Assembly (NCBI RefSeq): GCF_006715095.1
Contig: NZ_VFMO01000001.1
Location: 1,736,001 to 1,800,000 of the forward strand
DNA length: 64,000 nt
From: Yimella lutea
GTDB taxonomy: Bacteria; Actinomycetota; Actinomycetes; Actinomycetales; Dermatophilaceae
Reading direction: 5' to 3'
Shown: one piece after another, positions 53,208-62,809 of the stretch
Layout: each line of letters begins with the position of its first letter
Position numbering within the stretch: position 1 is the first letter of the stretch
Notes under the pieces: generated by a model
Seen by the model: only the letters and a program-made list of their open reading frames with translations
What the model was told of the DNA's origin: nothing
Databases searched by the model: none
Program-made: the position numbers and the translations under genes

Positions 53208-55865
53208 GTGAGCACCAACAGTTTTGGGGCCAAGGGCACCCTCGGGGTGGGGGATCAGTCCTACGAGATCTACCGGTTGAACACGGTCGAGGGCAGCAGC
53301 AACCTCCCGTTCAGCCTCAAGGTGCTGCTGGAGAACCTACTGCGCACCGAGGACGGCGCGAACATCACCAAGGAGCACATCAACGCGCTCGGTCAGTGGG
53401 ACGAGAACGCCGAGCCCGACACCGAGATCCAGTTCACGCCGGCACGCGTGATCATGCAGGACTTCACCGGTGTTCCGTGTGTGGTCGACCTCGCCACCAT
53501 GCGTGAGGCAGTCGCCGAGCTCGGTGGCGACGCGAAGAAGATCAACCCGCTCGCACCGGCCGAGATGGTCATCGACCACTCGGTGATCATCGACGTCTTC
53601 GGCACGCCGGACGCGTTCGAGAAGAACGTCGAGTTCGAGTACGGCCGAAACAAGGAGCGCTACCAGTTCCTGCGCTGGGGTCAGACCGCGTTCGACGACT
53701 TCAAGGTCGTGCCCCCGGGCACCGGCATCGTCCACCAGGTCAACATCGAGCACCTGGCCCGCACCGTGATGGTGCGCGACGGCGTCGCCTACCCCGACTC
53801 CTGCGTCGGCACCGACAGCCACACCACGATGGTCAACGGCCTGGGCGTGCTCGGCTGGGGCGTCGGTGGCATCGAGGCCGAGGCCGCGATGCTCGGCCAG
53901 CCGGTCTCGATGCTCATCCCGCGCGTCGTCGGCTTCAAGCTCAGCGGCGAGATTCCCGCCGGTGCGACCGCGACCGACGTCGTCCTCACGATCACCCAGA
54001 TGCTGCGCCAGCACGGCGTAGTGGGCAAGTTCGTCGAGTTCTACGGCGACGGTGTCGGCGCCGTGCCGCTGGCCAACCGCGCCACCATCGGCAACATGAG
54101 CCCCGAGTTCGGTTCAACCTGTGCGATCTTCCCGATCGACGAGGTCACGCTGGACTACCTGCGCCTGACCGGCCGCAGCGACGAGCAGGTCGCGCTCGTC
54201 GAGGCGTACACCAAGGAGCAGGGTCTGTGGCACGACCCGTCGCACGAGCCGCGCTACTCCGAGTACCTCGAACTCGACCTGTCGACCGTCGTTCCCTCGA
54301 TCGCCGGCCCGAAGCGTCCCCAGGACCGCATCGTGGTCTCGGAGGCCAAGGAGCAGTTCAAGCTCGACATCAAGAACTACGGCGTCGATGGTGACCTGCG
54401 CTCCGCGTCCGTCAACAAGGAGGGCGACACCTTTGAGCTGAAGGACGGCGCGGTCGTGATCGCGTCGATCACCTCGTGCACCAACACCTCGAACCCCTCG
54501 GTGATGATGGGCGCCGCTCTGCTGGCGAAGAAGGCCGTCGAGAAGGGTCTGACGGTGCCGCCGTGGGTCAAGACCTCGATGGCTCCCGGTTCGCAGGTCG
54601 TCACCGGTTACTACGAGAACGCGGGCCTGTGGCCCTACCTGGAGAAGCTCGGCTTCTACCTGGTCGGTTACGGCTGCACCACCTGTATCGGTAACTCCGG
54701 TCCGCTGTCGGACGACATCTCCGCAGCCATCAACGAGAACGACCTGTCGGTCGTCTCGGTGCTGTCGGGTAACCGCAACTTCGAGGGCCGCATCAACCCT
54801 GACGTAAAGATGAACTACTTGGCTTCACCGCCGTTGGTCATCGCTTACGCGCTCGCCGGCACGATGGACTTCGACTTCGACACCGACGCGCTGGGCAAGG
54901 ACGCCGAGGGCAACGAGGTCTTCCTCAAGGACATCTGGCCGACCCCGGACGAAGTCGAGTCGACGATCGCGCAGGCGATCAACAAGGAGTTGTTCGTCAA
55001 GGACTACGCCGACGTGTTCGCCGGCGACGAGCGCTGGAAGTCGTTGCAGACCCCCGAAGGCGACACCTTCGAGTGGGACGGCGAGTCGACCTACGTTCGC
55101 AAGCCCCCGTACTTCGAAGGGATGAAGCTGGAGACCACTCCCGTCGAGGACATCTCCGGTGCTCGGGTGCTGGCCAAGCTGGGCGACTCGGTCACCACCG
55201 ACCACATCAGCCCGGCCGGCGCGATCAAGGCCGACAGCCCGGCCGGGCGTTACCTGAACGAGCACGGTGTGGAACGCAAGGACTTCAACTCCTACGGCTC
55301 GCGTCGCGGTAACCACGAGGTGATGGTGCGCGGCACGTTCGCGAACATCCGCCTGAAGAACCAGCTGCTGGACGGTGTCGAAGGTGGCTTCACCCGCGAC
55401 TTCACCGCCGGTGGCGAGCAGGCCGCGATCTACGACGCCGCCGAGAACTACGCCAAGGAGGGCATCCCGCTGGTGATCCTCGGTGGCAAGGAGTACGGCT
55501 CGGGCTCCTCGCGTGACTGGGCCGCCAAGGGCACCCGTCTGCTGGGCGTCAAGGCCGTGATCACCGAGTCGTTCGAGCGTATCCACCGCTCCAACCTCAT
55601 CGGCATGGGCGTGCTGCCGTTGCAGTTCCCGAAGGGTGAGTCGACCGACTCGCTCGGCCTGGACGGCACGGAGACCTTCGACATCTCGGGCATCACCGAG
55701 CTCAACGAGGGCAAGACCCCCAAGACGGTCCACGTCACCGCCACCAAGGAGGGCGGCGACACGGTCGAGTTCGACGCGGTCGTCCGCATCGACACCCCGG
55801 GTGAGGCGGAGTACTTCCGCAACGACGGCATCCTGCAGTACGTCCTGCGCAGCCTGGTGAAGTGA
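53208..55865 (+). CDS. acnA: Aconitate hydratase A
   Basis: An 885-residue aconitase, isomerising citrate to isocitrate in the TCA cycle. [4Fe-4S] cysteines in [18 protein letters not shown] (Cys) and [13 protein letters not shown] (Cys-x2-Cys); C-terminal swivel region [20 protein letters not shown] with active-site Ser and Arg. GTG 53208 with family start [12 protein letters not shown]. Preceded by a 22-bp palindrome, followed by a hairpin terminator. Confidence 0.96.
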   Translation: MSTNSFGAKGTLGVGDQSYEIYRLNTVEGSSNLPFSLKVLLENLLRTEDGANITKEHINALGQWDENAEPDTEIQFTPARVIMQDFTGVPCVVDLATMREAVAELGGDAKKINPLAPAEMVIDHSVIIDVFGTPDAFEKNVEFEYGRNKERYQFLRWGQTAFDDFKVVPPGTGIVHQVNIEHLARTVMVRDGVAYPDSCVGTDSHTTMVNGLGVLGWGVGGIEAEAAMLGQPVSMLIPRVVGFKLSGEIPAGATATDVVLTITQMLRQHGVVGKFVEFYGDGVGAVPLANRATIGNMSPEFGSTCAIFPIDEVTLDYLRLTGRSDEQVALVEAYTKEQGLWHDPSHEPRYSEYLELDLSTVVPSIAGPKRPQDRIVVSEAKEQFKLDIKNYGVDGDLRSASVNKEGDTFELKDGAVVIASITSCTNTSNPSVMMGAALLAKKAVEKGLTVPPWVKTSMAPGSQVVTGYYENAGLWPYLEKLGFYLVGYGCTTCIGNSGPLSDDISAAINENDLSVVSVLSGNRNFEGRINPDVKMNYLASPPLVIAYALAGTMDFDFDTDALGKDAEGNEVFLKDIWPTPDEVESTIAQAINKELFVKDYADVFAGDERWKSLQTPEGDTFEWDGESTYVRKPPYFEGMKLETTPVEDISGARVLAKLGDSVTTDHISPAGAIKADSPAGRYLNEHGVERKDFNSYGSRRGNHEVMVRGTFANIRLKNQLLDGVEGGFTRDFTAGGEQAAIYDAAENYAKEGIPLVILGGKEYGSGSSRDWAAKGTRLLGVKAVITESFERIHRSNLIGMGVLPLQFPKGESTDSLGLDGTETFDISGITELNEGKTPKTVHVTATKEGGDTVEFDAVVRIDTPGEAEYFRNDGILQYVLRSLVK

Positions 55866-55887
55866 TTCGCCTGTAACGCAAGGCAAT

Positions 55888-55922
55888 ACGAAGCCCCGGT
55901 TCGATTCGGACCGGGGCTTCGT
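55888..55922 (+). terminator. Hairpin terminator after acnA
   Basis: Left arm ACGAAGCCCCGGT (55888-55900) pairs with ACCGGGGCTTCGT (55910-55922) around a nine-base loop; 13-bp stem, 22 bases after the acnA stop. A short run of pyrimidines follows. Confidence 0.75.
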
Positions 55923-55937
55923 CGTGCAGGTCGAGGA

Positions 55938-56666
55938 TCAGGCGTGCAGTTTCGCCGCGAGCCAGTCGGGCGTGTGGGCGGCGTCGCGCGGGAACACCCT
56001 CGCGTCCTCGACGTACGCCAGGTCGGACGGTGGGACGTGGAATGCGGGCTCGGAGTCGTAGTCGAAGCGTGCGTCGGCGGTGCCTTCGCGCCGCACGAGC
56101 ACTTCCATCGTGAACCAGGTGCCGGCTCCTGGCTTGTACATGAGCGTCCGTAGCCTTTCGGCGGCCAACTTGGCATCGCGGGCCGCCAACGTCCGCCGCT
56201 CATCACCGCCGTCGCTGATGAACACCGCGCACGAACTCACCGCAGCGGTCATGTGCGCCACGAAGCGAGCGGTGCGCCAGTCACCTGTCGCATTGGATCC
56301 GACGGACTGCGCGATCTCGCGGATGACGGCCGCTTGCTCCAGCGCCGCCGGTTGCGGTTCTGCGACGTGCTGAGTGGGTGGCGCCGAATGCTTTTGGCCG
56401 TGCTCCGCCGCCCGTTTCGCTCGGTATTGCCGCGCGCTCTTGCCGGCGCGTAGCCGGTGGACGAGGCTGTCGAGCGCATCGGACTCCTGCTCGAAGCGGG
56501 CCACGCCCGAGACCGTCGCCCGTTCGTTCGTTGCGTACGTGTACCAGCCGTCGGCGTCCGCGCCGATGCCCACGATCTCCGTCCGGTTGGTCGGGTCAGC
56601 GAACCAGACACAGTCGTGCAGACCCTCGGCCGCAATGATGGCCTGCGCTTCGTCGCGAGTCGTCAT
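55938..56666 (-). CDS. Immunity-protein-like orphan, function unknown
   Basis: A 242-residue soluble protein. The N-terminal part contains CVWFADPTNRTEIVGIGADA and WYTYATNERATVSG; the C-terminal part contains LYKP-like and FDYDSEPAFHVPP and FPRDAAHTPDWL, a layout recalling polymorphic-toxin immunity proteins of the DUF600-like kind, but I cannot assign the family firmly. No signal peptide or membrane helix. No toxin gene is adjacent. The start (ATG 56664-56666) lies only 20 bases from an IS3-family element, so its native upstream region has been lost. Confidence in function is low. Confidence 0.5.
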   Translation of the reverse strand: MTTRDEAQAIIAAEGLHDCVWFADPTNRTEIVGIGADADGWYTYATNERATVSGVARFEQESDALDSLVHRLRAGKSARQYRAKRAAEHGQKHSAPPTQHVAEPQPAALEQAAVIREIAQSVGSNATGDWRTARFVAHMTAAVSSCAVFISDGGDERRTLAARDAKLAAERLRTLMYKPGAGTWFTMEVLVRREGTADARFDYDSEPAFHVPPSDLAYVEDARVFPRDAAHTPDWLAAKLHA

Positions 56667-56753
56667 GTCGGCATTGTCACGGGGCCTGACCCCGGTTCTT
56701 GGACACGCTGAATCCAGCACCTGGTGCTGGGGAAGCGAGATGATCCGAGAATC

Positions 56754-57122
56754 ATGGCCAGGAAGAACTACTCCGAGGAGTTCCGTCGTCAGGCCGTCGA
56801 CTTGTACGAGTCCACCCCGGGCGCCACGGTCCGCGGCATCGCCGAGGACCTCGGCATCGTGCGTGGCACGCTGCGGGGTTGGCTCGAGGTCTACGGGACC
56901 GGCAAGAAGACCGCCGCTGACGGGACGTTGACCTCCAGCCCGCTGCAAGCCAAGACGTCCGCCGCGAGCTCGTCGGCACCGACGGACGAGACGCCGGAGC
57001 AGAGGATCGCCCGGCTCGAGGCCGAGAACGCGGCGTTGCGAGCGGAGACCACCAAGCTCACGACCGAGCGGGAGATCCTGCAGCGGGCGGCCAAGTATTT
57101 CGCCGGGGAGACGCGCTGGTGA
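56754..57122 (+). CDS. IS3-family transposase OrfA
   Basis: A 122-residue DNA-binding protein: helix-turn-helix (YSEEFRRQAVDLYESTPGAT and GIAEDLGIVRGTLRGWL) then a leucine-zipper coiled coil (RIARLEAENAALRAETTKL). Begins MARKNYSEEF at ATG 56754 and its stop overlaps OrfB (GTGA) in a -1 relationship, the typical IS3 organisation for producing an OrfAB fusion. Confidence 0.9.
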   Translation: MARKNYSEEFRRQAVDLYESTPGATVRGIAEDLGIVRGTLRGWLEVYGTGKKTAADGTLTSSPLQAKTSAASSSAPTDETPEQRIARLEAENAALRAETTKLTTEREILQRAAKYFAGETRW

Positions 57123-58027
57123 GTCGCTTCCAGTTCGTCGCCGACAACTCCGCCACCTTCGAGGTGAAGCGACTGTGCGAGCTCGTCGAGATCGAGCGCT
57201 CGTCCTACTACGCCTGGCTCAAGGCCGCGCCGGCCCGCGAAGCCAGAGCAGCTGACGACGCAGCGCTGGCTGAGCGGATCAGAGCGGTCCATGCCGAGGA
57301 CAACACTCAGGGCGCGCCGCGGATCACCGCCGAGCTCAACGCTCAACTCGGTGACAGCGCGGCTGCCGGTGAGCGGGTCAACCACAAGCGTGTCGCGAGG
57401 GTGATGCGCTTTGAGGGCATCCGCGGCTACATGAAGAAGCGCCGGGTCCGCACCACGATCCCCGAGCCGTCGGGGCAGAAGTACCCCGACCTGCTCCAGC
57501 GTGACTTCACCGCCGAGCGCCCCAACGAGCGCTATGTCGGCGACATCACCTACCTGCCGCTGGCCGACGGGACGAACCTGTACTTGGCGACCGTGATCGA
57601 CTGCTACTCCCGTCGGCTGGCCGGGTGGGCCATCGCCGACCACATGCGCACCGAACTCGTCGAGGACGCCCTCAAGGCCGCCGCCGCGACCCGGGGCAGC
57701 CTCAAGGGCGCTGTGTTCCACAGCGACCACGGGTCGGTCTACTGCTCGAAGGCCTACGCCAAGCTCTGCCGCAAGCTCGGCGTGACCCAGTCCATGGGCG
57801 CCGTCGGATCCAGCGCGGACAACGCCCTCGCAGAGTCGTTCAACGCCACGATGAAGCGTGAAGTCCTCCAAGACGCCGCCTGCTGGAGTGACGAGCTGAC
57901 CTGCCGTCGGCAGGTCTTCAGATGGCTCGTCCGCTACAACACCAAGCGACGCCACTCGTGGTGTCGCTACACCTCGCCGGTCGCCTTCGAGACCGGCTAC
58001 ACCGCTACGCTGCGACCTGCTGCGTAA
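57119..58027 (+). CDS. IS3-family transposase OrfB (DDE integrase core)
   Basis: A 302-residue transposase catalytic subunit. DDE residues: D in VGDITYLPLADG, D in VFHSDHGSVYC and E in DNALAESFNATMKRE; the rve core runs about residue 125-290. The N-terminal portion has the helix preceding the core (RFQFVADNSATFEVKRLCEL). It is intact, so the element could be active. Stop is 29 bases before the right end. Confidence 0.92.
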   Translation: MSRFQFVADNSATFEVKRLCELVEIERSSYYAWLKAAPAREARAADDAALAERIRAVHAEDNTQGAPRITAELNAQLGDSAAAGERVNHKRVARVMRFEGIRGYMKKRRVRTTIPEPSGQKYPDLLQRDFTAERPNERYVGDITYLPLADGTNLYLATVIDCYSRRLAGWAIADHMRTELVEDALKAAAATRGSLKGAVFHSDHGSVYCSKAYAKLCRKLGVTQSMGAVGSSADNALAESFNATMKREVLQDAACWSDELTCRRQVFRWLVRYNTKRRHSWCRYTSPVAFETGYTATLRPAA

Positions 58028-58510
58028 TCACACCCCGTGTCCAAGATCCGGGGGTAGGGCCCTAACCCAAACCCGGTTCGGTGCCGGCGCGGTGAAGTCA
58101 CGATCCAGCAGGTCCCCAGCGCGCACTCCATCGCTGGCCGGGACCGTGGTCCGTACGCCCTTGGAACGTCGAACACCGTTGAGTCCCAACTGTTTCATTC
58201 CACGGTCCACCGATCCGGGCGTGGCCCACGGGTGTCTCTTGCGGACTTCGACCAACATTTTCCGGCGTCCGTACAACCCTTCAGGGTTCATCCGGACAAC
58301 ACCGGTGTCCGGATCCTTGGTCCACACGATCGAACGGATCGCGTGCACGACAAACGCGTCGCTCACGGTCCGCTGCGCCGGACACCGGCGGGCGGACCAG
58401 GCGCGGTAGGTGCGTGCGGCGACCTGGCAGCCCTGCTCACGCAGCACTCGACAGACCGACTCGACCGCGTGCCCCTGCCCCCGCATCTCGTGGATGAATT
58501 TCATGATCAT
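58028..58510 (-). pseudogene. Truncated IS3-family transposase OrfB
   Basis: 160 residues remain of an OrfB. The segment FIHEMRGQGHAVESVCRVLR and APNRVWV match IS3 OrfB up to just before the DDE core; after PNRVWV the frame runs into the neighbouring element and ends LPPDLGHGV. All three catalytic residues are absent, so it is inactive. Confidence 0.85.
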
Positions 58511-58852
58511 CGGCTGCGGGGGTCGAGCTCCCCCGCGAAGAAAGTCGTGGCTGCTTTCAAGATGGCCACGTCCTCTCGCAGGCGACGGTTCTCAGCCCTC
58601 AGCCGCTTAACCTCCTCCGACTCCTGGCTCGTGACCCCAGGCCGGGCACCACTGTCAACCTCGACCTGGGCCACCCACCGTCGCAGCGATTCATGTCCCA
58701 CGCCCTGCTGACGAGCGACCGCAGCCACGGCCGCGGTCAACGACGGATACTCCTGGCGGTGCTCCAGCACCAACCTCACAGCCCGAGCCTTCAACTCAGG
58801 ATCAACCTTCTTCGGCATGAACAACATCCTTCCAACTCAGAAAGATGCGGCA
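58063..58852 (-). mobile_element. Truncated second IS3-family element
   Basis: About 790 bp carrying orfA and the first half of orfB of a different IS3-family element in the opposite orientation to the complete one. Its presumed outer end is at 58852, where the leftward strand reads TGCCGCATCTTTCTG, an end-like sequence. The other half is missing, cut at the left boundary where the complete element now lies. Confidence 0.65.
58507..58818 (-). CDS. IS3-family transposase OrfA of the truncated element
   Basis: A 103-residue OrfA: MPKKVDPELKARAVRLVLEH, the helix-turn-helix VAAVARQQGVGHESLRRWV and a C-terminal coil (RLRAENRRLREDVAILK). Intact in itself, but its partner OrfB is truncated. It overlaps the OrfB remnant by four bases (ATGA). 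Confidence 0.88.
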   Translation of the reverse strand: MPKKVDPELKARAVRLVLEHRQEYPSLTAAVAAVARQQGVGHESLRRWVAQVEVDSGARPGVTSQESEEVKRLRAENRRLREDVAILKAATTFFAGELDPRSR

Positions 58853-59152
58853 TTAAACCTGGGGCGATTCAACCTGTTGGTCGATCCCGTTGAGGTCGGT
58901 TTCGGTGAAGAACCGGTCCCCACCGGGCTGGACGGTGAACGGGTCCTCTCCGTTGAGGCGTTCGAACGCGTTGTGTGTCAGCAATTGTGCGATGAGCAAC
59001 TGGATGGTGGCGGGGTTCGCACCCGGCACCAGTTCGGGGTGCGATGCCAGTTCGATGGCTGCGTCGACGCCGTCTTCGAGCATCACGGCTTCGAGCAGAT
59101 CGCGTGGGGTGATCGCGTCCTGTCCGAGGGGTTTCGCCGTGGTGTTCGACAT
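58853..59152 (-). CDS. Small ORFan next to the IS junction
   Basis: A 99-residue protein beginning MSNTTAKPLGQDAITPRDLL and ending GIDQQVESPQV. Helical segments include LLEAVMLEDGVDAAIELAS and QLLIAQLLTHNAFERLNG. I do not recognise a family. The TAA stop (58853-58855) lies immediately against the presumed IS end, so the C-terminus may have been truncated by the insertion. Upstream are two GTTCGAAC repeats and DnaA-like boxes. Function unknown. Confidence 0.5.
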   Translation of the reverse strand: MSNTTAKPLGQDAITPRDLLEAVMLEDGVDAAIELASHPELVPGANPATIQLLIAQLLTHNAFERLNGEDPFTVQPGGDRFFTETDLNGIDQQVESPQV

Positions 59153-59169
59153 GCCTTCATCGTACACCT

Positions 59170-59197
59170 GTTCGAACTTCAGTTGAAGGGTTCGAAC
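59170..59197. promoter_or_regulatory. Operator-like pair of GTTCGAAC palindromes
   Basis: GTTCGAAC occurs at 59170-59177 and 59190-59197, separated by 12 bases with a near-palindromic centre (TTCAGTTGAA). The half-sites resemble LexA sites but the spacing (CGAAC to GTTCG, 12 bases) differs from the canonical four, so this is not a standard SOS box. Likely a regulator site for the leftward ORFan. Confidence 0.45.
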
Positions 59198-59211
59198 GGA
59201 TCAATTGTGTT

Positions 59212-59250
59212 TGTGGACAACCGGATTGGTTACTCACCGGTTGTGGAGAA
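59212..59250. other. Two DnaA-box-like 9-mers
   Basis: TGTGGACAA (59212-59220, reverse complement TTGTCCACA) is a perfect match to the actinobacterial DnaA box; TGTGGAGAA (59242-59250) is one mismatch off. Only two sites and no AT-rich unwinding element, so a replication origin is not supported. Confidence 0.4.
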
Positions 59251-59372
59251 CGCGTGGGTCGGGTGGCCGTTGATGGTTGCCGTGGTTTCGGCGCGTACAC
59301 CCTCGTGCCTCGGGCGTCCGGCTCAACCAGCGGTGACGGGCGTTCGGCTGGACGAGCGGACGCGGGTGGCGA

Positions 59373-59762
59373 TCAGGTGTACAGGCAGAAGGGGTGACCG
59401 GCGGGGTCGAGGAGCACTCGCACGTCGTCCTGCGGCTGGTGGTCGGGCAACGTCGCACCGAGCGAGATTGCGCGCTCGGTCTCGGCGGCCAGATCCTCGA
59501 CCTCGAAGTCTAGGTGCAACTGCATCTGCTGACTGCTGGGGGAGCACGGCCAGATCGGCCGCACGTAGTCGGGATTGCGTTGAACGGCCAGGTAAGCCAC
59601 GCCCTCACCGCAATCAAGGGCCGCGTCGTCCTCGTCCATCTTGTAGATAGCCCAGTCGCGTAACTCGCTGTAGAACCTGGTCAGTTCGGCGACATCAGGA
59701 GCATCGAGCACGACACCCCACCAGTCCTTGCGCTTCCACCGATCCTTGCCTGCTGTACCCAT
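59373..59762 (-). CDS. VOC (glyoxalase-fold) protein
   Basis: A 129-residue VOC-superfamily protein: WWGVVLDAPDVAELTRFYSE at the start, LHLDFEVEDLAAETERAISL in the middle and VLLDPAGHPFCLY at the end. Resembles the glyoxalase/bleomycin-resistance family; substrate unknown. ATG 59760-59762 begins MGTAGKDRWKRKDW; longer frames have no VOC-like sequence. It is divergent from dxs and downstream of the accessory region. Confidence 0.8.
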   Translation of the reverse strand: MGTAGKDRWKRKDWWGVVLDAPDVAELTRFYSELRDWAIYKMDEDDAALDCGEGVAYLAVQRNPDYVRPIWPCSPSSQQMQLHLDFEVEDLAAETERAISLGATLPDHQPQDDVRVLLDPAGHPFCLYT

Positions 59763-59867
59763 GCCGCCACCGTAGGGGCTGATCCGGAACGACAGCCCGT
59801 CCGACGTTCGTTGGAGCCCTGGATCGCCTAGACTCGACTGACCCCTGTGGAAGGAACGTGCACACCC

Positions 59868-61736
59868 GTGGGACTGCTTTCCGGCATTCACGCACCGGGC
59901 GACGTCAAGAACGTCCCGGTCGAGCAAATCGACGAACTCGCGCGGGAGATCCGCGATTTCCTGGTCGACTCGGTCTCCCGCACCGGTGGACACCTCGGCC
60001 CGAACCTCGGGGTCGTCGAGTTGTCGATCGCGCTGCACCGCGTGTTCGATTCACCGATCGATTCGATCGTCTTCGACACCGGTCACCAGTCGTACGTCCA
60101 CAAACTGCTCACCGGGCGGCACGACTTCTCCGACCTCAAGAAGCAGGGAGGTATCTCCGGCTACCCCTGTCGCGCGGAGTCCGAGCACGACATCGTCGAG
60201 AATTCTCACGCCAGCACGTCCCTGTCCTGGGCGCACGGCATCGCCAGGGCTCGCAAGCTCAAGGGCGAGGATCGCCACACCGTCGCGATCATCGGTGACG
60301 GTGCACTCACCGGCGGCATGGCCTGGGAAGCGCTCAACAACATCGCGGTCGACCGCGAACTCCCGCTCGTCATCGTGATCAATGACAACGAGCGGTCCTA
60401 CGCCCCGACCATCGGCGGTCTTGCCGAACATCTCGCCACGCTGCGCACCACCCGCCAGTACGAGCAGGTTCTCGACTGGGGCAAGGCGCGGCTACAGCAG
60501 ACCCCTGTCGTCGGCAACGCGATGTACCAGTCGTTGCACGGCATGAAGAAGGGCATCAAGGATGTCCTCTCGCCGCAGCGTGGCATGTTCGAAGACCTCG
60601 GTCTGAAGTACGTGGGACCGGTCGACGGCCACGACGAGCAGGCTGTCGAACATGCGCTGGAGAAGGCAAAGACCTACGGCGGCCCATGCTTGGTGCACGT
60701 GATCACCCAGAAGGGCCGCGGCTACGCGCCGGCGGCCGAACACGAGGGCGATCAATGGCACGGCATCGGCAAGTTCAATCCCGAGACCGGGCTACCGTTC
60801 GAGGTGTCCGGGCGCATCTGGACCGATGAGTTCAGCGACGAGATGGTCCGCCTAGGAGCCCAACGCGACGACATCGTCGCCATCACCGCGGCGATGCTGA
60901 TCCCGGTCGGCCTGGACCAGTTCGCCGCCAAGTACCCCGAGCGGGTCTTCGACGTCGGCATCGCCGAGCAGCACGCCGCCACGATGGCCGCCGGTCTCTC
61001 GTTCGGCGGCATGCACCCGGTCGTGGCGATCTACGCCACCTTCCTCAACCGCGCATTCGATCAGTTGCTCATGGACTGCGCGCTGCACAAGCAGGGCGTG
61101 ACCTTCGTGCTCGACCGCGCCGGCATCACCGGCTCGGACGGCCCGTCGCACAACGGCATGTGGGACATGGCGATCTGCTCGATCGTGCCCGGACTGCGCC
61201 TGGCCGCACCGCGCGACGGGGAGCAGGTCAAGGCGCAGCTGCGCGAGGCGGTCGAGGTCGACGATGCCCCGACGGTCATCCGCTTCCCGAAGGGCGACGT
61301 CGCCGAACCGCTCACTGCTGTTCGGCAGAACAATGGTCTCGACGTGCTGCACGACGCGTCCGCGCCGCACGTACTGGTGGTGGCGGTCGGCTCGATGTGC
61401 GCGGCCGCGATCAGCGTCGCGGAAAAGCTTGAAGCACAGGGGCATTCGACTCTGGTGATCGACCCGCGATGGGTCATCCCCGTGAACGAAGCGATCGTAG
61501 AGCAAGCGCGGTCGGTCGGGCGCGTGGTCGTGATCGAGGACAACCTGGTTACTCACGGTGTCGGCGTCGCCGTCTCGCATGCGCTGCGATCCGCGGGTGT
61601 CGACGTGCCGGTTCACACCTACGGCATTCCGCATCGGTTCCTCGATCACGCGTCGCGCGGTCAGGTGCTGGAGTCGATCGGCCTGACGCCTGACGTCATC
61701 ACGACCGACGTCCTGGCCCGTATCGCGTCCCACTGA
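59868..61736 (+). CDS. dxs: 1-deoxy-D-xylulose-5-phosphate synthase
   Basis: A 622-residue thiamine-diphosphate enzyme, first step of the MEP isoprenoid pathway (pyruvate plus glyceraldehyde 3-phosphate to DXP). TPP motif [18 protein letters not shown], the N-terminal [36 protein letters not shown] and [23 protein letters not shown] 59868 after GGAAGGAA (59849-59856) is the chosen start. Supplies precursors also used by the polyprenyl synthase at 7258. Confidence 0.95.
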   Translation: MGLLSGIHAPGDVKNVPVEQIDELAREIRDFLVDSVSRTGGHLGPNLGVVELSIALHRVFDSPIDSIVFDTGHQSYVHKLLTGRHDFSDLKKQGGISGYPCRAESEHDIVENSHASTSLSWAHGIARARKLKGEDRHTVAIIGDGALTGGMAWEALNNIAVDRELPLVIVINDNERSYAPTIGGLAEHLATLRTTRQYEQVLDWGKARLQQTPVVGNAMYQSLHGMKKGIKDVLSPQRGMFEDLGLKYVGPVDGHDEQAVEHALEKAKTYGGPCLVHVITQKGRGYAPAAEHEGDQWHGIGKFNPETGLPFEVSGRIWTDEFSDEMVRLGAQRDDIVAITAAMLIPVGLDQFAAKYPERVFDVGIAEQHAATMAAGLSFGGMHPVVAIYATFLNRAFDQLLMDCALHKQGVTFVLDRAGITGSDGPSHNGMWDMAICSIVPGLRLAAPRDGEQVKAQLREAVEVDDAPTVIRFPKGDVAEPLTAVRQNNGLDVLHDASAPHVLVVAVGSMCAAAISVAEKLEAQGHSTLVIDPRWVIPVNEAIVEQARSVGRVVVIEDNLVTHGVGVAVSHALRSAGVDVPVHTYGIPHRFLDHASRGQVLESIGLTPDVITTDVLARIASH

Positions 61737-61739
61737 TCG

Positions 61740-62714
61740 TTGGGCGAGTACTTCACGACTGATCTGTGGTCCTCGCGCGACTGGTTGCGCGATGCGACGG
61801 CCTGGATCGACGACAACCTCGAACGCCGCGGTGTCACGCGCATACCCACGTCACCGCGGCAACCGCGCCTGCGCCCATGGTCGACCCTTCTCGTGGTCGA
61901 TACCGATCACGGACGCGTGTGGTTCAAGGCATGCGCACCGCAGCAACGAGCCGAGGTGCCGGTGCTCGACGCGCTCACCGACGTCGCGCCTGACCTCGTC
62001 CCTACGTTGTGGTCCGCCGATGCCGAGCGGGGTTGGTTGCTCGTGCCGGATCAGGGGCCGACCCTGCGCGACGTTGCCGACGCGCAGAACATCACGGGGC
62101 ACCTCTCGGCGGTGCTTCGCCGATATGCTCGGGCGCAACGAGCGTCCGTCAAGGCGGTCGATGCGATGGCGGCGGCCGGCGTGCCCACGCTCCGTCCCTG
62201 CGATCTGGTGCAGGAGTGGACGAGTGAGGGCCTGTCCGCAGAGGCCACACCCGCGTTACGTGACGCCGCGGCGCGCCTCGACGCGGTCGGCCTGCCGACC
62301 ACCGTCCAGCACGACGACCTGCATGCCGGCAATGTCTTTGTCGCCGACGCGGCCAGTGCCAGCATGCATGACTCGCGCATTTTCGACTGGGGTGACACCT
62401 ATCTCGGAAATCCGTTGTGCTCGTTGCTGATTCCGCTGCGTGGCCCGTCGTACCACTTCGATCTGCCCGCTGACCCAGAGCGCGACGCTCGCATGGTGCG
62501 GGCCTACCTGGCGTGCTGGTCGGACGTCGCGTCGTCGGCCGAATTGTCGAAGGTACTTCCCGACGCGCTGCTGCTGGCCCGGGTCGGTCGCATCATCGGG
62601 TGGCGCCGAGCGCTGGCGAATGCGACAGATGCCCAGAAGCGGCAGTGGTCGGACCACCCGATGCAATGGGTGAAGGAAGTCGTCGCAGCCGTACGGTCTG
62701 CACGCCGGCGATGA
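61740..62714 (+). CDS. APH (aminoglycoside phosphotransferase) fold kinase
   Basis: A 324-residue protein of the APH/choline-kinase fold: VQHDDLHAGNVFVAD (catalytic loop, HxDxxxxN) near residue 190 and IFDWGDTYLGNPLCSL (DWGD metal motif) near 215. N-lobe less well conserved. Substrate could be a small metabolite; the family name alone does not imply antibiotic resistance. Start is a TTG, three bases after the dxs stop, so co-transcription is probable. No in-frame ATG or GTG nearer than this suits the length. Confidence 0.75.
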   Translation: MGEYFTTDLWSSRDWLRDATAWIDDNLERRGVTRIPTSPRQPRLRPWSTLLVVDTDHGRVWFKACAPQQRAEVPVLDALTDVAPDLVPTLWSADAERGWLLVPDQGPTLRDVADAQNITGHLSAVLRRYARAQRASVKAVDAMAAAGVPTLRPCDLVQEWTSEGLSAEATPALRDAAARLDAVGLPTTVQHDDLHAGNVFVADAASASMHDSRIFDWGDTYLGNPLCSLLIPLRGPSYHFDLPADPERDARMVRAYLACWSDVASSAELSKVLPDALLLARVGRIIGWRRALANATDAQKRQWSDHPMQWVKEVVAAVRSARRR

Positions 62715-62809
62715 GGCGAGCCGCATCCGTGCTGGGTAGTGGTCGTCCAGGGGCCACTAATCGCTCGATCGCGTGGTTCATCCAGCGCTCCTCGGCCGCC
62801 ACCCCAGGG

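Larger units (their letters stand above)
56687..58056 (+). mobile_element. Complete IS3-family insertion sequence
   Basis: A 1370-bp element. Ends: 56687-56706 (TGACCCCGGTTCTTGGACAC) and 58037-58056, whose reverse complement is TACCCCCGGATCTTGGACAC; 17 of 20 positions match. Two overlapping transposase reading frames lie inside. GGGCC flanks both ends (56682-56686, 58057-58061) and may be a 5-bp target duplication, but because the right flank is a truncated IS, this is uncertain. It separates an immunity-like gene from the truncated second element. Confidence 0.85.

Noticed and set aside
59170..59197. Canonical LexA box before the ORFan
   Set aside because: The half-sites are correct but the spacing is 12 bases instead of four, so it is reported only as an unassigned operator.
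59212..59250. Replication origin
   Set aside because: Only one perfect and one imperfect DnaA-box-like 9-mer, no dnaA gene and no AT-rich unwinding region.
61740..62714. Aminoglycoside resistance gene
   Set aside because: Only the general APH fold is visible; such proteins are often metabolite kinases and nothing here points to an antibiotic substrate.
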